DNA from: Hydractinia symbiolongicarpus
Taxonomy: Eukaryota > Cnidaria > Hydrozoa > Anthoathecata > Hydractiniidae
NCBI RefSeq assembly: GCF_029227915.1
Contig: NC_079875.1
Span: 14,383,001 to 14,447,000, forward strand
Direction of reading: 5' to 3'
DNA length: 64,000 bases
Of this stretch, positions 35,953 to 44,411 are shown piece after piece. Both the position numbers and the translations under genes were made by a program. The notes beneath the pieces are model-generated. The model had not been told where the DNA came from, searched no databases, and worked only from the letters and a program-made list of their open reading frames with translations. Within the stretch, counting starts at the first letter, position 1. Each line of letters opens with the position of its first letter.

Positions 35953-36745
35953 CTATAACAAAAACATGATAAATTAAATGTAATAATACAAAATTTATAA
36001 GTTTTTTTTTACGTTTTTTTTCTTTAGAAAATTAATCTTTTTTAGGATTTGAAGTCACATGTGCAATGCAATGGCTTAATAATTTAATTAAAAATATTAG
36101 TGTCAATATATTGTCGCCTACTGACGTTAATCTGTTTTATTGTATTGGCATCAAAATATTGTCTAATTTTCTTACACTATTACTACTTTAGCTGTTAAAG
36201 ACAGACATAATAATATATAGATTAAATGCTTATACAACCTTAAGATACAAAAATAATATCTATTTTAATGGAGGGTAAAAATTTTTTTGTTATCCCACTA
36301 TCTAACTCTTTTACAGAGATCTCAGAGATCTATTTATTCTCTTGTAAAACGTCTAAATTAGTGAACATAAAATATGTATTGTTTTGGACTCTACTATTTC
36401 TTTTTCTTGACCGCTGCTTCGACCGTCTGTTTTATTAAGAAATTTAAAATGAAGTCCAGCTTCTTTGTGAGATGTGACCCTATTACGTAAGATTTATGGC
36501 TCAGCTAGGATTATTAACTTTTATAGCCAAAAACAAATAATGTCATCACTGAAATTTAAAAAAAAATTCTGTTTAATTTTTTAAAAAATGTAATTCAACA
36601 TGATATACTCCCATAGTTAAGCATTAATAAAAAAATAAATATTGTATTAACAACAGGTGTGTATGATTGTGCTGTGAGAATACATCTTATCTGGCTATAA
36701 CAGTTAATAAATGTAGCAAACCGGAAATAATGTGTAAAAGGGTCA
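35953..36745. other. Intron sequence
   Basis: No feature recognised. Confidence 0.5.
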
Positions 36746-36956
36746 CAGGGTGACCACTAATAAAATGAGAACAAAAGTAAGGATATTAAGGAGAATTAAG
36801 GAGACAAATTGACATTTTTAAAGGATATTTTGCTGCAAATAAGAATAATATTAAAAAAAGGACAAAAAATTTTTCAATTTTTTCAAGTATGTTTAAATAC
36901 TTTCAAGATTTTATTTTTCTAAGGATATTTAAGGAATTTAAGGAGTGGTCACCCTG
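36746..36956. mobile_element. hAT-like MITE
   Basis: A 211-bp element with perfect 13-bp terminal inverted repeats, CAGGGTGACCACT at the left and its complement at the right. The interior is AT-rich without coding capacity. CAGGG ends are common in hAT elements. The flanks (AAGGGTCA and GGTTATGT) do not form a clear 8-bp duplication, so the family call is tentative. Confidence 0.65.
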
Positions 36957-37640
36957 GGTTATGTACCACAAAAAAAACGTGAAGATAATTTAAAAAAATT
37001 TAACGAAAAAGAAGTTCCAAATCATGATTGGGGTGGCAAGTTGTAACCAAAAGGGGATCTATCATTGAGAATCTTATGCATAGTTTTCAGTTAAGTCCAG
37101 CTGGTAAAATTCTTTATGTAGCTAATACAGAAAAGTTTGATAACACAAACTTTAAGGTTCCAAAGACGCAGTAGATTTGATAATAGCCCAAAGAGCTATT
37201 ATCAAGTTATTTTAAGTTTACTTTCAAAATAACTTTTGAACTATGTTGATGGATAAAGCTTTACACAAAAAAAATTTCTTTGACTGTCATTTTCGTCCTT
37301 AATTTTTTATAGTGTTCTAGTTCTCAGTAGATTTGGCTCAACTAAGACACTGGATTACCAGGTTTCCATGTGTAATGTTAACATATAAATCTTTAAGCAA
37401 ACAGAATGTTTGCACTAGAACATGAACAAAAATGTTCAGATACATGAAAAATTTATACAATAAATATATTAGAATTATATGTTATATTTACTAAAGAAAA
37501 AAGAGTATAAAAGGAAACAGGAATAAATGAAAAGTGGAATTTACCACACTGTATAGATGCAAATGACAATAATTAAGTCACCAAAAAGTCACAATAAAAA
37601 TTTTTTTGTTATGTTTTGTTGTTACCGGTCTGGACTTTCC

Positions 37641-37722
37641 AAGCGGGCAATACGGGTTTTTAGGCATTCTGATTGACTTAGCGCTCTTGACAACGGGCCA
37701 ATATTTTTCAGTATTGCCCGTC
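37641..37722. repeat. Short GC-richer inverted repeat
   Basis: CGGGCAATAC at 37644-37653 is mirrored by GTATTGCCCG at 37711-37720, with a further CGGGCCAATA in between. Likely the core of a small decayed fold-back element inside an intron. Confidence 0.55.
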
Positions 37723-38441
37723 GTAATGGTAGCTTAAAATGTAAACAAGCGCGAAAAGAAGTTTCAAAAAGTATTGGAAATGATTATATATCTAACCCCC
37801 ACAATACATTGTGAGACTTGATAAAAACAATGATCTGAAATCCAGTTTTATCAAAAATACTAAACACAACACAACGAAATTATTAAAACAAATACGTCTC
37901 CTCTCATTTTAAGACTTATTCCTTCAGATTTTAGGTTATTTAGTCAATATAAAACTTGTTGAAGCCCATGTTTTTTTGTCCAGCTAGTTAACAAAAATGA
38001 CTTTAATATTCATTGCCAGTGACGAACATCGTAATGTTTTGTTTACAAGGACTTATTGTAAAGGAACATTCAAATTCTGCATAGAATGTCAGATTTTAGA
38101 CAGGACTGTTTCGAATTTTGATCTCAAGTGTTAACAAAAGTAGTGCTACTGAATTATATTACAAAAACACTAACGGAAAATGTTATTTTTTATTCTTATA
38201 AATTGCAATCTCAGACATTGCATTGACCTCGCAAGCTCGGTCGACACTTAGACCTGAGGCCATTTTTTCCGGCACAACCCGGGGTACTCGGTTATTATTG
38301 TACTATTTTTATACTTTAAGCAATACCAAATTTTTACATTATTCTTGAATCCCTTTCCTGCAATGACTTGTCTTTTTTGGCTCACAGAGTAAAAAACTAA
38401 GCTTTAAATGCACAGGCAAATGCAAAAAAACCAAAACGTAC

Positions 38442-38495
38442 CCAAGCTCATGTTGTTTTCTCTCCCGGAAGGAGGCAACATAATCTGCTCGTCCA
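38442..38495 (-). CDS. 54-nt exon at the 3' border of micro-exon array 1
   Basis: Acceptor TCTATTTTAG and donor GTACGTTTTG. Phase 1 encodes DEQIMLPPSGRENNMSL with split codons at both ends. Phase 0 has a stop, while phase 2 is also open. Phase 1 is chosen because all array micro-exons upstream and the exon at 35917 downstream require it. It is the first unique exon after the repeated ones. Confidence 0.6.
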
Positions 38496-38751
38496 CTAAA
38501 ATAGAATAAACAAAGACATTAATAAAACAGTGAGTTGGGTCATTATTGTGTGAAAACAGACAAGACTTAACACATACTCATTACCTACAATACTTATGTC
38601 AACCTACAACACTTATTTTAAAAATTATCGGACTGGAGGAAAACAGTCAGGCATTTGTTTATACATTGACTTATGTTCACTGTCTTACCCCATGAAAACC
38701 ATGCTGCGTAATTGCAGATACAACTACAAAAACAGAAATGGCAAAACTTAT

Positions 38752-38768
38752 CTAAGCTCTTGTTTTCT
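38752..38768 (-). pseudogene. Decayed micro-exon copy
   Basis: Related to the 18-nt family but 17 nt long and with ATAAGT in place of a GT donor. Phase 1 would hit a stop. Equivalent decayed copies with the same ATAAG or ATAAT donor change lie near 40359, 40772, 41464 and 42657. Confidence 0.5.
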
Positions 38769-38869
38769 CTTAAAAAGATTTAGAAAAAACGTTAAAAAAC
38801 AATTAAAGTGACATTAAGAATAGAATAACTAGGGGAAGTTGTACAGAATGATATGCAGCAAGAACTAAC

Positions 38870-38893
38870 CTTCTGGCACCACTGCTGTTGTGA
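38870..38893 (-). CDS. 24-nt micro-exon (TTAVVPE), copy 1
   Basis: Acceptor TTTTTATTCTAG after a pyrimidine tract, donor GTTAGTTC. Phase 1-1: split valine codon, TTAVVPE, then G. Phase 0 is also open, but sister families exclude it. Confidence 0.6.
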
Positions 38894-39178
38894 CTAGAAT
38901 AAAAAGGATGAAGACATTAAAACGATGAGTTAAGACAAAAGCAAACAAAACTATGCTTTGTTATAGTAGGCCATTATTGTGTGACAACAGACAAGACGTA
39001 ACCTACAATACCTACAATACTTATGTTTGCAGATTATCTGTTTAGAGTTTTTTATTTTGAAGAAAAATCGTTAAAGTGACTCTTAAAATAACTGAAGAAA
39101 ATGGGTAAAAAAAAACATTTTTCCCCCTGACAGTAACCATAACATGCAGCTACCGCAAATACAAGTGTAAGAGCTCAC

Positions 39179-39196
39179 CTACACTCTGCCTTTTGC
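39179..39196 (-). CDS. 18-nt micro-exon a (KRQSV), copy 1
   Basis: Acceptor CTTCTTATCTTTTTAG and strong donor GTGAGCTC. Phase 1 reads KRQSV flanked by split glycine codons. Phase 0 ends in TAG. Confidence 0.6.
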   Translation of the reverse strand, partial: AKGRV

Positions 39197-39411
39197 CTAA
39201 AAAGATAAGAAGGAAAAACCTTGATATTTTCATAGATTTTTTAAAGGGGTAAATATTAGATTCAGTCTCACTGATACTTCAAATTCTTAAATGTTCAAAG
39301 AACTTGAAATAACTAGAGGAAGTTCTGTTTTCACGTTATACTTAGGATGTATTTTCTGTTTCACACTACAATTAACATGCTGCTAACTTAAATACAAGTG
39401 CAAAGGCTCAC

Positions 39412-39429
39412 CTACGCTCTTCCTTTTCC
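39412..39429 (-). CDS. 18-nt micro-exon b (KRKSV), copy 1
   Basis: Acceptor TTAATTATTTTTAG, donor GTGAGCC. Phase 1 reads KRKSV. It is a paralogue of micro-exon a, differing mainly in Q to K. Confidence 0.6.
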   Translation of the reverse strand, partial: GKGRA

Positions 39430-39463
39430 CTAAAAATAATTAAATAGGAATGTAAAAAATTAT

Positions 39464-39481
39464 CTAAGCTCTTTGTTGTCT
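39464..39481 (-). pseudogene. Micro-exon copy with lost donor
   Basis: Eighteen nucleotides, open in phase 1 (TTKSL) and with an acceptor-like TTTTTAAG, but followed by ATAATT instead of GT. The same sequence recurs at 41464-41481. Confidence 0.45.
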
Positions 39482-39899
39482 CTTAAAAAGACTATAAGGA
39501 AAAACAGTAAATATTTCCAATGACTTTTTGAATAAGCTAACTACATCCCTTACTTAAAGCAAGGGTAAAATTGGATTTAGTCTTACTTATACTTCGTATT
39601 TCGAAGATGTTGGTATAAATATATGTTTATCCTTATACGCAACAACATTTTAGATATTAAAGAGCAACATGCGAAGTTATGTTCACAGTGAAGTTGACTC
39701 TTGTATGCCGCGAACACTAACAGCCAAATTATAGTCATGTTGTCATCATTTACATACAATTTTTGAAGATTAGAATAAAGATTTTCCATTAAAAGAAACT
39801 TTTATTCAAATCAACTATCTTCCTAACAAAATAATAATAGGAAAAGTGCAACACACTTGACTAAAGGCAGTTGTGCAGAATAAAAAGGCAAGAATTAAC

Positions 39900-39929
39900 C
39901 TTTAATTTTGGGTACATCTGTTTTGGCAA
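39900..39929 (-). CDS. 30-nt micro-exon a (AKTDVPKIK), copy 1
   Basis: Acceptor CCATTCCATTTTAG, donor GTTAATTC. Phase 1 encodes AKTDVPKIK between split codons. Phase 2 contains TAA. Confidence 0.6.
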
Positions 39930-40054
39930 CTAAAATGGAATGGATAAAGACATCAATGAAACGTTAAGAATAGAATAACAAAATAATGCCTGCAGGAAAA
40001 GTGCAACACACTTGACTAAAGGCAGTTGTGCAAAATAATAAGGCAAGAACTAAC

Positions 40055-40084
40055 CGTTAATTTTGGGAACTTCCGTTTCTGCGA
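40055..40084 (-). CDS. 30-nt micro-exon b (AETEVPKIN), copy 1
   Basis: Acceptor CCATTCCATTTTAG, donor GTTAGTTC. Phase 1 encodes AETEVPKIN, a paralogue of micro-exon a with charge changes (K to E, D to E, K to N). The two lie 125 bp apart. Confidence 0.6.
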
Positions 40085-40478
40085 CTAAAATGGAATGGAT
40101 AAAGACATCAATGAAATGTCAAGTTAAAACAATGCAACAAAACCATCCTTTGTTATAGTAGGTCATCATTGTGCGAAAACAGACAAGGCGCAACTAACAC
40201 TCAACACCTACAACACTTATTTTAAAAATTATCAGACTGGAGGAAAACAGTCTTGCATTTGTTTACACATAACATTGACTTATGTTCACTGTCTCATCCC
40301 ACGAAAACCTTGCTGCGTAATTGCAGATACAACTACAAAAACAGAAATGGCAAAACTTATCTAAGCTCCTGTTTTCTCTTAAAAAGATTTAGAAAAAACG
40401 ATAAAAAACAATTAAAGTGACATTAAGAATAGAATAACTAGGGGAAGTTGTACAGAATGATATACAGCAAGAACTAAC

Positions 40479-40502
40479 CTTCTGGCACCACTGCTGTTGT
40501 AA
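40479..40502 (-). CDS. 24-nt micro-exon (TTAVVPE), copy 2
   Basis: Same borders as copy 1. One base differs (second position of the exon, C to T), which falls in the third position of the split valine codon and is silent. Confidence 0.6.
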
Positions 40503-40891
40503 CTAGAATAAAATGGACGAAGACATTAAAACGATGGGTTAGGACAAAAGCAAACAAAACTATGCTTTGTTATAGTAGGCCATTATTGTGTTACAACAGA
40601 CAAGACTTAACCTACAAGACCTATAATACTTATTTTAAAAATTATCGGACTGGAGGAAAACAGTCTTGCATTTGTTTATACATAACATTGACTTATGTTC
40701 ACTGTCTCATCCCACAAGAAGCATACTGCGTAATTGCAGATACAACTACAAAAACAGAAATGGCAAAACTTATCTAAGCTCTTGTTTTCTCTTAAAAAGA
40801 TTTAGAAAAAACGATAAAAAACAATTAAAGTGACAATAAGAATAGAATAACTAGGGGAAGTTGTACAGAATGATATAGAGCAAGAACTAAC

Positions 40892-40915
40892 CTTCTGGCA
40901 CCACTGCTGTTGTGA
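40892..40915 (-). CDS. 24-nt micro-exon (TTAVVPE), copy 3
   Basis: Identical exon to copy 1, 413 bp from copy 2, forming a local extra duplication of the 24-nt unit. Confidence 0.6.
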
Positions 40916-41179
40916 CTAGAATAAAATGGATGAAGACATTAAAACGATGGGTTAGGACAAAAGCAAACAAAACTATGCTTTGTTATAGTAGGCCATTATT
41001 GTGTGACAATAGACAAGACTTAACCTACAATACTTATGTTTTCAGATTATCTGTCTAGAGTTTTTTATTTTGAAGAAAAATCGTTAAAGTGACTCTTAAA
41101 ATAACTGAAGAAAATGGTTTTTTTCCCCTGACAGTAACTATAACATGCTGCTACCGCAAATACAAGTGTAAGAGCTCAC

Positions 41180-41197
41180 CTACACTCTGCCTTTTGC
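41180..41197 (-). CDS. 18-nt micro-exon a (KRQSV), copy 2
   Basis: Identical exon and borders to 39179-39196, 2001 bp away. Confidence 0.6.
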   Translation of the reverse strand, partial: AKGRV

Positions 41198-41411
41198 CTA
41201 AAAAGATAAGAAGGAAAAAACTTATATTTTCATAGATTTTTTAAAGGGGTAAATAATAGATTCAGTCTCATTGATACTTCAAATTCTTAAATGTTCAAAG
41301 AACTTGAAATAACTAGAGGAAGTTCTGTTTTTACGTTATACTTAGGATGTATTTTCTGTTTCACACTACAATTAACATGCTGCTAACTTAAATACAAGTT
41401 TAAAGGCTCAC

Positions 41412-41429
41412 CTACGCTCTTCCTTTTCC
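41412..41429 (-). CDS. 18-nt micro-exon b (KRKSV), copy 2
   Basis: Identical exon to 39412-39429, exactly 2000 bp away. Confidence 0.6.
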   Translation of the reverse strand, partial: GKGRA

Positions 41430-41899
41430 CTAAAAATAATTAAATAGGAATGTAAAAAATTATCTAAGCTCTTTGTTGTCTCTTAAAAAGACTATAAGGA
41501 AAAACAGTAAATATTTCCAATGACTTTTTGAATAAGCTAACTACATCCCTTACTTAAAGCAAGGGTAAAATTGGATTTAGTCTTACTTATACTTCGTATT
41601 TCGAAGATGTTGGTATAAATATATGTTTATCCTTATACGCAACAACATTTTAGATATTAAAGAGCAACATGCGAAGTTATGTTCACAGTGAAGTTGACTC
41701 TTGTATGCCGCGAACACTAACAGCCAAATTATAGTCATGTTGTCATCATTTACATACAATTTTTGAAGATTAGAATAAAGATTTTCCATTAAAAGAAACT
41801 TTTATTCAAATCAACTATCTTCCTAACAAAATAATAATAGGAAAAGTGCAACACACTTGACTAAAGGCAGTTGTGCAGAATAAAAAGGCAAGAATTAAC

Positions 41900-41929
41900 C
41901 TTTAATTTTGGGTACATCTGTTTTGGCAA
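41900..41929 (-). CDS. 30-nt micro-exon a (AKTDVPKIK), copy 2
   Basis: Identical exon to 39900-39929, exactly 2000 bp away. Confidence 0.6.
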
Positions 41930-42054
41930 CTAAAATGGAATGGATAAAGACATCAATGAAACGTTAAGAATAGAATAACAAAATAATGCCTTCAGGAAAA
42001 GTGCAACACACTTGACTAAAGGCAGTTGTGCAAAATAATAAGGCAAGAACTAAC

Positions 42055-42084
42055 CGTTAATTTTGGGAACTTCTGTTTCCGCGA
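42055..42084 (-). CDS. 30-nt micro-exon b (AETEVPKIN), copy 2
   Basis: Differs from 40055-40084 at two bases, both third codon positions in phase 1 (GCA/GCG and ACG/ACA), so the peptide is unchanged. Confidence 0.6.
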
Positions 42085-42369
42085 CTAAAATGGAATGGAT
42101 AAAGACATCAATGAAATGTCAAGTTAAAACAATGCAACAAAACCATCCTTTGTTATAGTAGGTCATGATTGTGTGACAACAGACAAGACTTGATCTACAA
42201 TACCTACAATACTTATGTTTGCAGATTATCTGTCTAGAGTTTTTTATTTTGAAGAAAAATTGTTAAAGTGACTCTTAAAATAACTGAAGAAAATGGGTGA
42301 AAAAAAACATTTTTCCCCTGACAGTAACTATAACATGCTGCTACCACAAATACAAGTGTAAGAGCTCAC

Positions 42370-42387
42370 CTACGCTCTGCCTTTTGC
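42370..42387 (-). CDS. 18-nt micro-exon a (KRQSV), copy 3
   Basis: Differs from the other copies at one base, AGT to AGC, silent for serine in phase 1. Donor GTGAGCTC is kept. The acceptor is TTATCATTTTAG. Confidence 0.6.
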   Translation of the reverse strand, partial: AKGRA

Positions 42388-42603
42388 CTAAAATGATAAG
42401 AAGGAAAAACCTTAGATATTTTCATAGATTTTTTAAAGGGTTAAATATTAGATTCAGTCTCACTGATACTTCAAATTCTTAAATGTTCAAAGAACTTGAA
42501 ATAACTAGAGGAAGTTCTGTTTTCACGTTATGCTTAAGATGTATTTTCTGTTTCACACTACAATTAACATGCTGCTAATTTAAATACAAGTGTAAAGGCT
42601 CAC

Positions 42604-42621
42604 CTACGCTCTTCCTTTTCC
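42604..42621 (-). CDS. 18-nt micro-exon b (KRKSV), copy 3
   Basis: Identical exon to the other b copies. The acceptor is preceded by TTAATTGTTTTTAG. Confidence 0.6.
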   Translation of the reverse strand, partial: GKGRA

Positions 42622-42842
42622 CTAAAAACAATTAAACAGGAATGTAAAAAATTATCTAAGCTCTTTGTTGTCTCTTAAAAAGACTATAAGGAAAAACGGT
42701 AAATATTTCCAATGACTTTTTGAATAAGCTAACTACATCCCTTACTTAAAGCAAGGGTAAAATTGGATTTAGTCTTACTTATACTTCGTATTGCGAAGAT
42801 GCTGGTATAAATATGTGTTTATCCTTATACGCAACAACATTT

Positions 42843-42873
42843 TTTAATTTTGGGAACTTCCGTTTTTGCGACA
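42843..42873 (-). pseudogene. Decayed 30-nt micro-exon b
   Basis: Clear homology to micro-exon b, but the acceptor AG is changed to TG, the donor is lost and an internal base is altered. It marks the junction of a deletion between modules. Confidence 0.6.
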
Positions 42874-43203
42874 AAAATGGAATGGATAAAGACATCAAGA
42901 AATGTCAAGTTAAAACAATGCAACAAAACCATGCTTCGTTATAGTAGGTCATTATTGTGTGAAAACAGACAAGACGCAACTAACACTCAACACCTACATC
43001 ACTTATTTTAAAAATTATCGGACTAAAGGAAAACAGTCTTGCATTTGTTTATACATAACATTGACTTATGTTCACTGTTCTCATCCCATGAAAACCATGC
43101 TGCGTAAATGCAGATAGAAAAAACGATAAAAAACAATTAAAGTTACATTAAGAACAGAATTACTAGGGGAAGTTGTACAGAATGATATACAGCAAAAACT
43201 AAC

Positions 43204-43227
43204 CTTCTGGCACCACTGCTGTTGTGA
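43204..43227 (-). CDS. 24-nt micro-exon (TTAVVPE), copy 4
   Basis: Same exon as copy 1 with acceptor TTTATTTTAG and donor GTTAGTTT. It is the most upstream intact micro-exon of array 1. Confidence 0.6.
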
Positions 43228-43439
43228 CTAAAATAAAATGGATAAAGACATTAAAACGTGTAAAAACCGACAAGACGCAGCACATGTGCCATACCTACAA
43301 TACTTATTTTACAGATTATTAGTTTCATGTTTTGTATTTGGGAAAATAGTCTTGCATTTGTTTATACATAACATTGACTTTTGTTTACTATCTCACACCA
43401 TAAAAAACCATGCGGCAAATGCAGAAACTATTGCAAAAA

Positions 43440-44363
43440 CAAGAATATCAAATTTATCTAACTTCTTCGCTTTCTTTAAAAAAGAGTAGAAGGAGAAACT
43501 TTAGAAAAATCAATGAAGTGGCTCTTAGAACAACTAGAGGACATTGTACAGAATGATACAGCAACAACTGCCTATGTGTTTTTAATATTTGTTTCTTAGA
43601 CAATAAAATAGTATGGATAAACACATGAATAAAACGATGAGTTGAAACAATAATAAAAGAAACCTTGCTTTGTTTTAGTAGGTCATTATTGTAAGAAACA
43701 TACAACACAGAACGCATATGTAATACCTACAATACCTATGCTTACAAATTTTCAGTTTTGCATTCCTGTATTTTGGAGGATAAGCTTTGATTTGTTTTTA
43801 CATTGCATTAAATGTGTTTTCTAATTCATACTACAGAAAACATGCTGTAACTGCAGACACAAATGCAAGATTGTCAAAACTCACCTAAGTTTTGCTTTTA
43901 TTCCAAAAACGATAAAGAAAAACGTTTTTTTAAATATGCTAACTACACCTCTCATTAAAAGCAAGGATAAAATTGGATTCAGTCTTACTGATAATTAGTA
44001 TTTTGAAGATATTGGTCTGGACAAACATTATGCACAACAACATTTGAGATGAACGGGGGCAATTTACCAGAAGTTATTTTCATAGTGCAGTTAACTCTTG
44101 TATGTAGTGTAGCACATAAAAGATGTAAGAAGAATTTATAGCTATTTTGTCATAGATTACCTACAATTTGTTATAGTTACAAAAAAGTTTTTTTTGTAAA
44201 ATCGCTATCTTCTTAAAAAAATACTGCCCACAGGAAAAGTGTTGATATTTTAATGTGATAAAAATAAATAAATGATAATAACCTTTTAGAGTCCAGACTG
44301 AAGCAATGCAGTAGTTTTGTTACACATAGTAAAACAGAACAACAATTTATATTAAGCACTTAC
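43440..44363 (-). other. Decayed upstream flank of array 1
   Basis: Diverged module pieces: an 18-nt-like copy with an ATAAAT donor near 43455, and one near 43881-43899 that keeps a GTGAGTTT donor but has lost its acceptor (TTTTTGG). No intact micro-exon is seen until 44364. Confidence 0.5.
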
Positions 44364-44411
44364 AAAATGACGTATATTGAAACCGTTCGGGTGGTTTTCT
44401 TTTCCTAGTTG
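44364..44411 (-). CDS. 48-nt basic exon upstream of array 1
   Basis: Acceptor TTTTTTTAG and donor GTAAGTGC, both strong. Phase 1 encodes TRKRKPPERFQYTSF. Phase 0 is also open, but phase 1 is needed by the array. The KR-rich start could be part of a nuclear localisation signal. The pattern R-K-R-K-P-P-x-x-F recalls the core of the CENP-C motif but lacks its conserved tryptophan and following residues, so I do not assign it. Confidence 0.55.

Larger units (their letters stand above)
38590..43720 (-). repeat. Micro-exon tandem array 1
   Basis: A duplicated intron-exon module repeats across about 5 kb. Its ascending order is 24-nt, 18-nt (a), 18-nt (b), 30-nt (a), 30-nt (b). Full modules run 38870-40084 and 40892-42084, with an extra 24-nt unit at 40479 and a partial module 42370-43227. 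The stretch 39020-40170 recurs at 41030-42170 at an offset of 2000 bp with very few differences, so part of the array is a recent duplication. Flanking copies (42843 and 43440 onwards) are decayed. The minus-strand reading is supported by polypyrimidine tracts before each acceptor. Confidence 0.85.

Noticed and set aside
43454-43717. Minus-strand 87-codon ORF at the upstream edge of array 1
   Set aside because: Runs through decayed introns and dead micro-exons with no splice logic.
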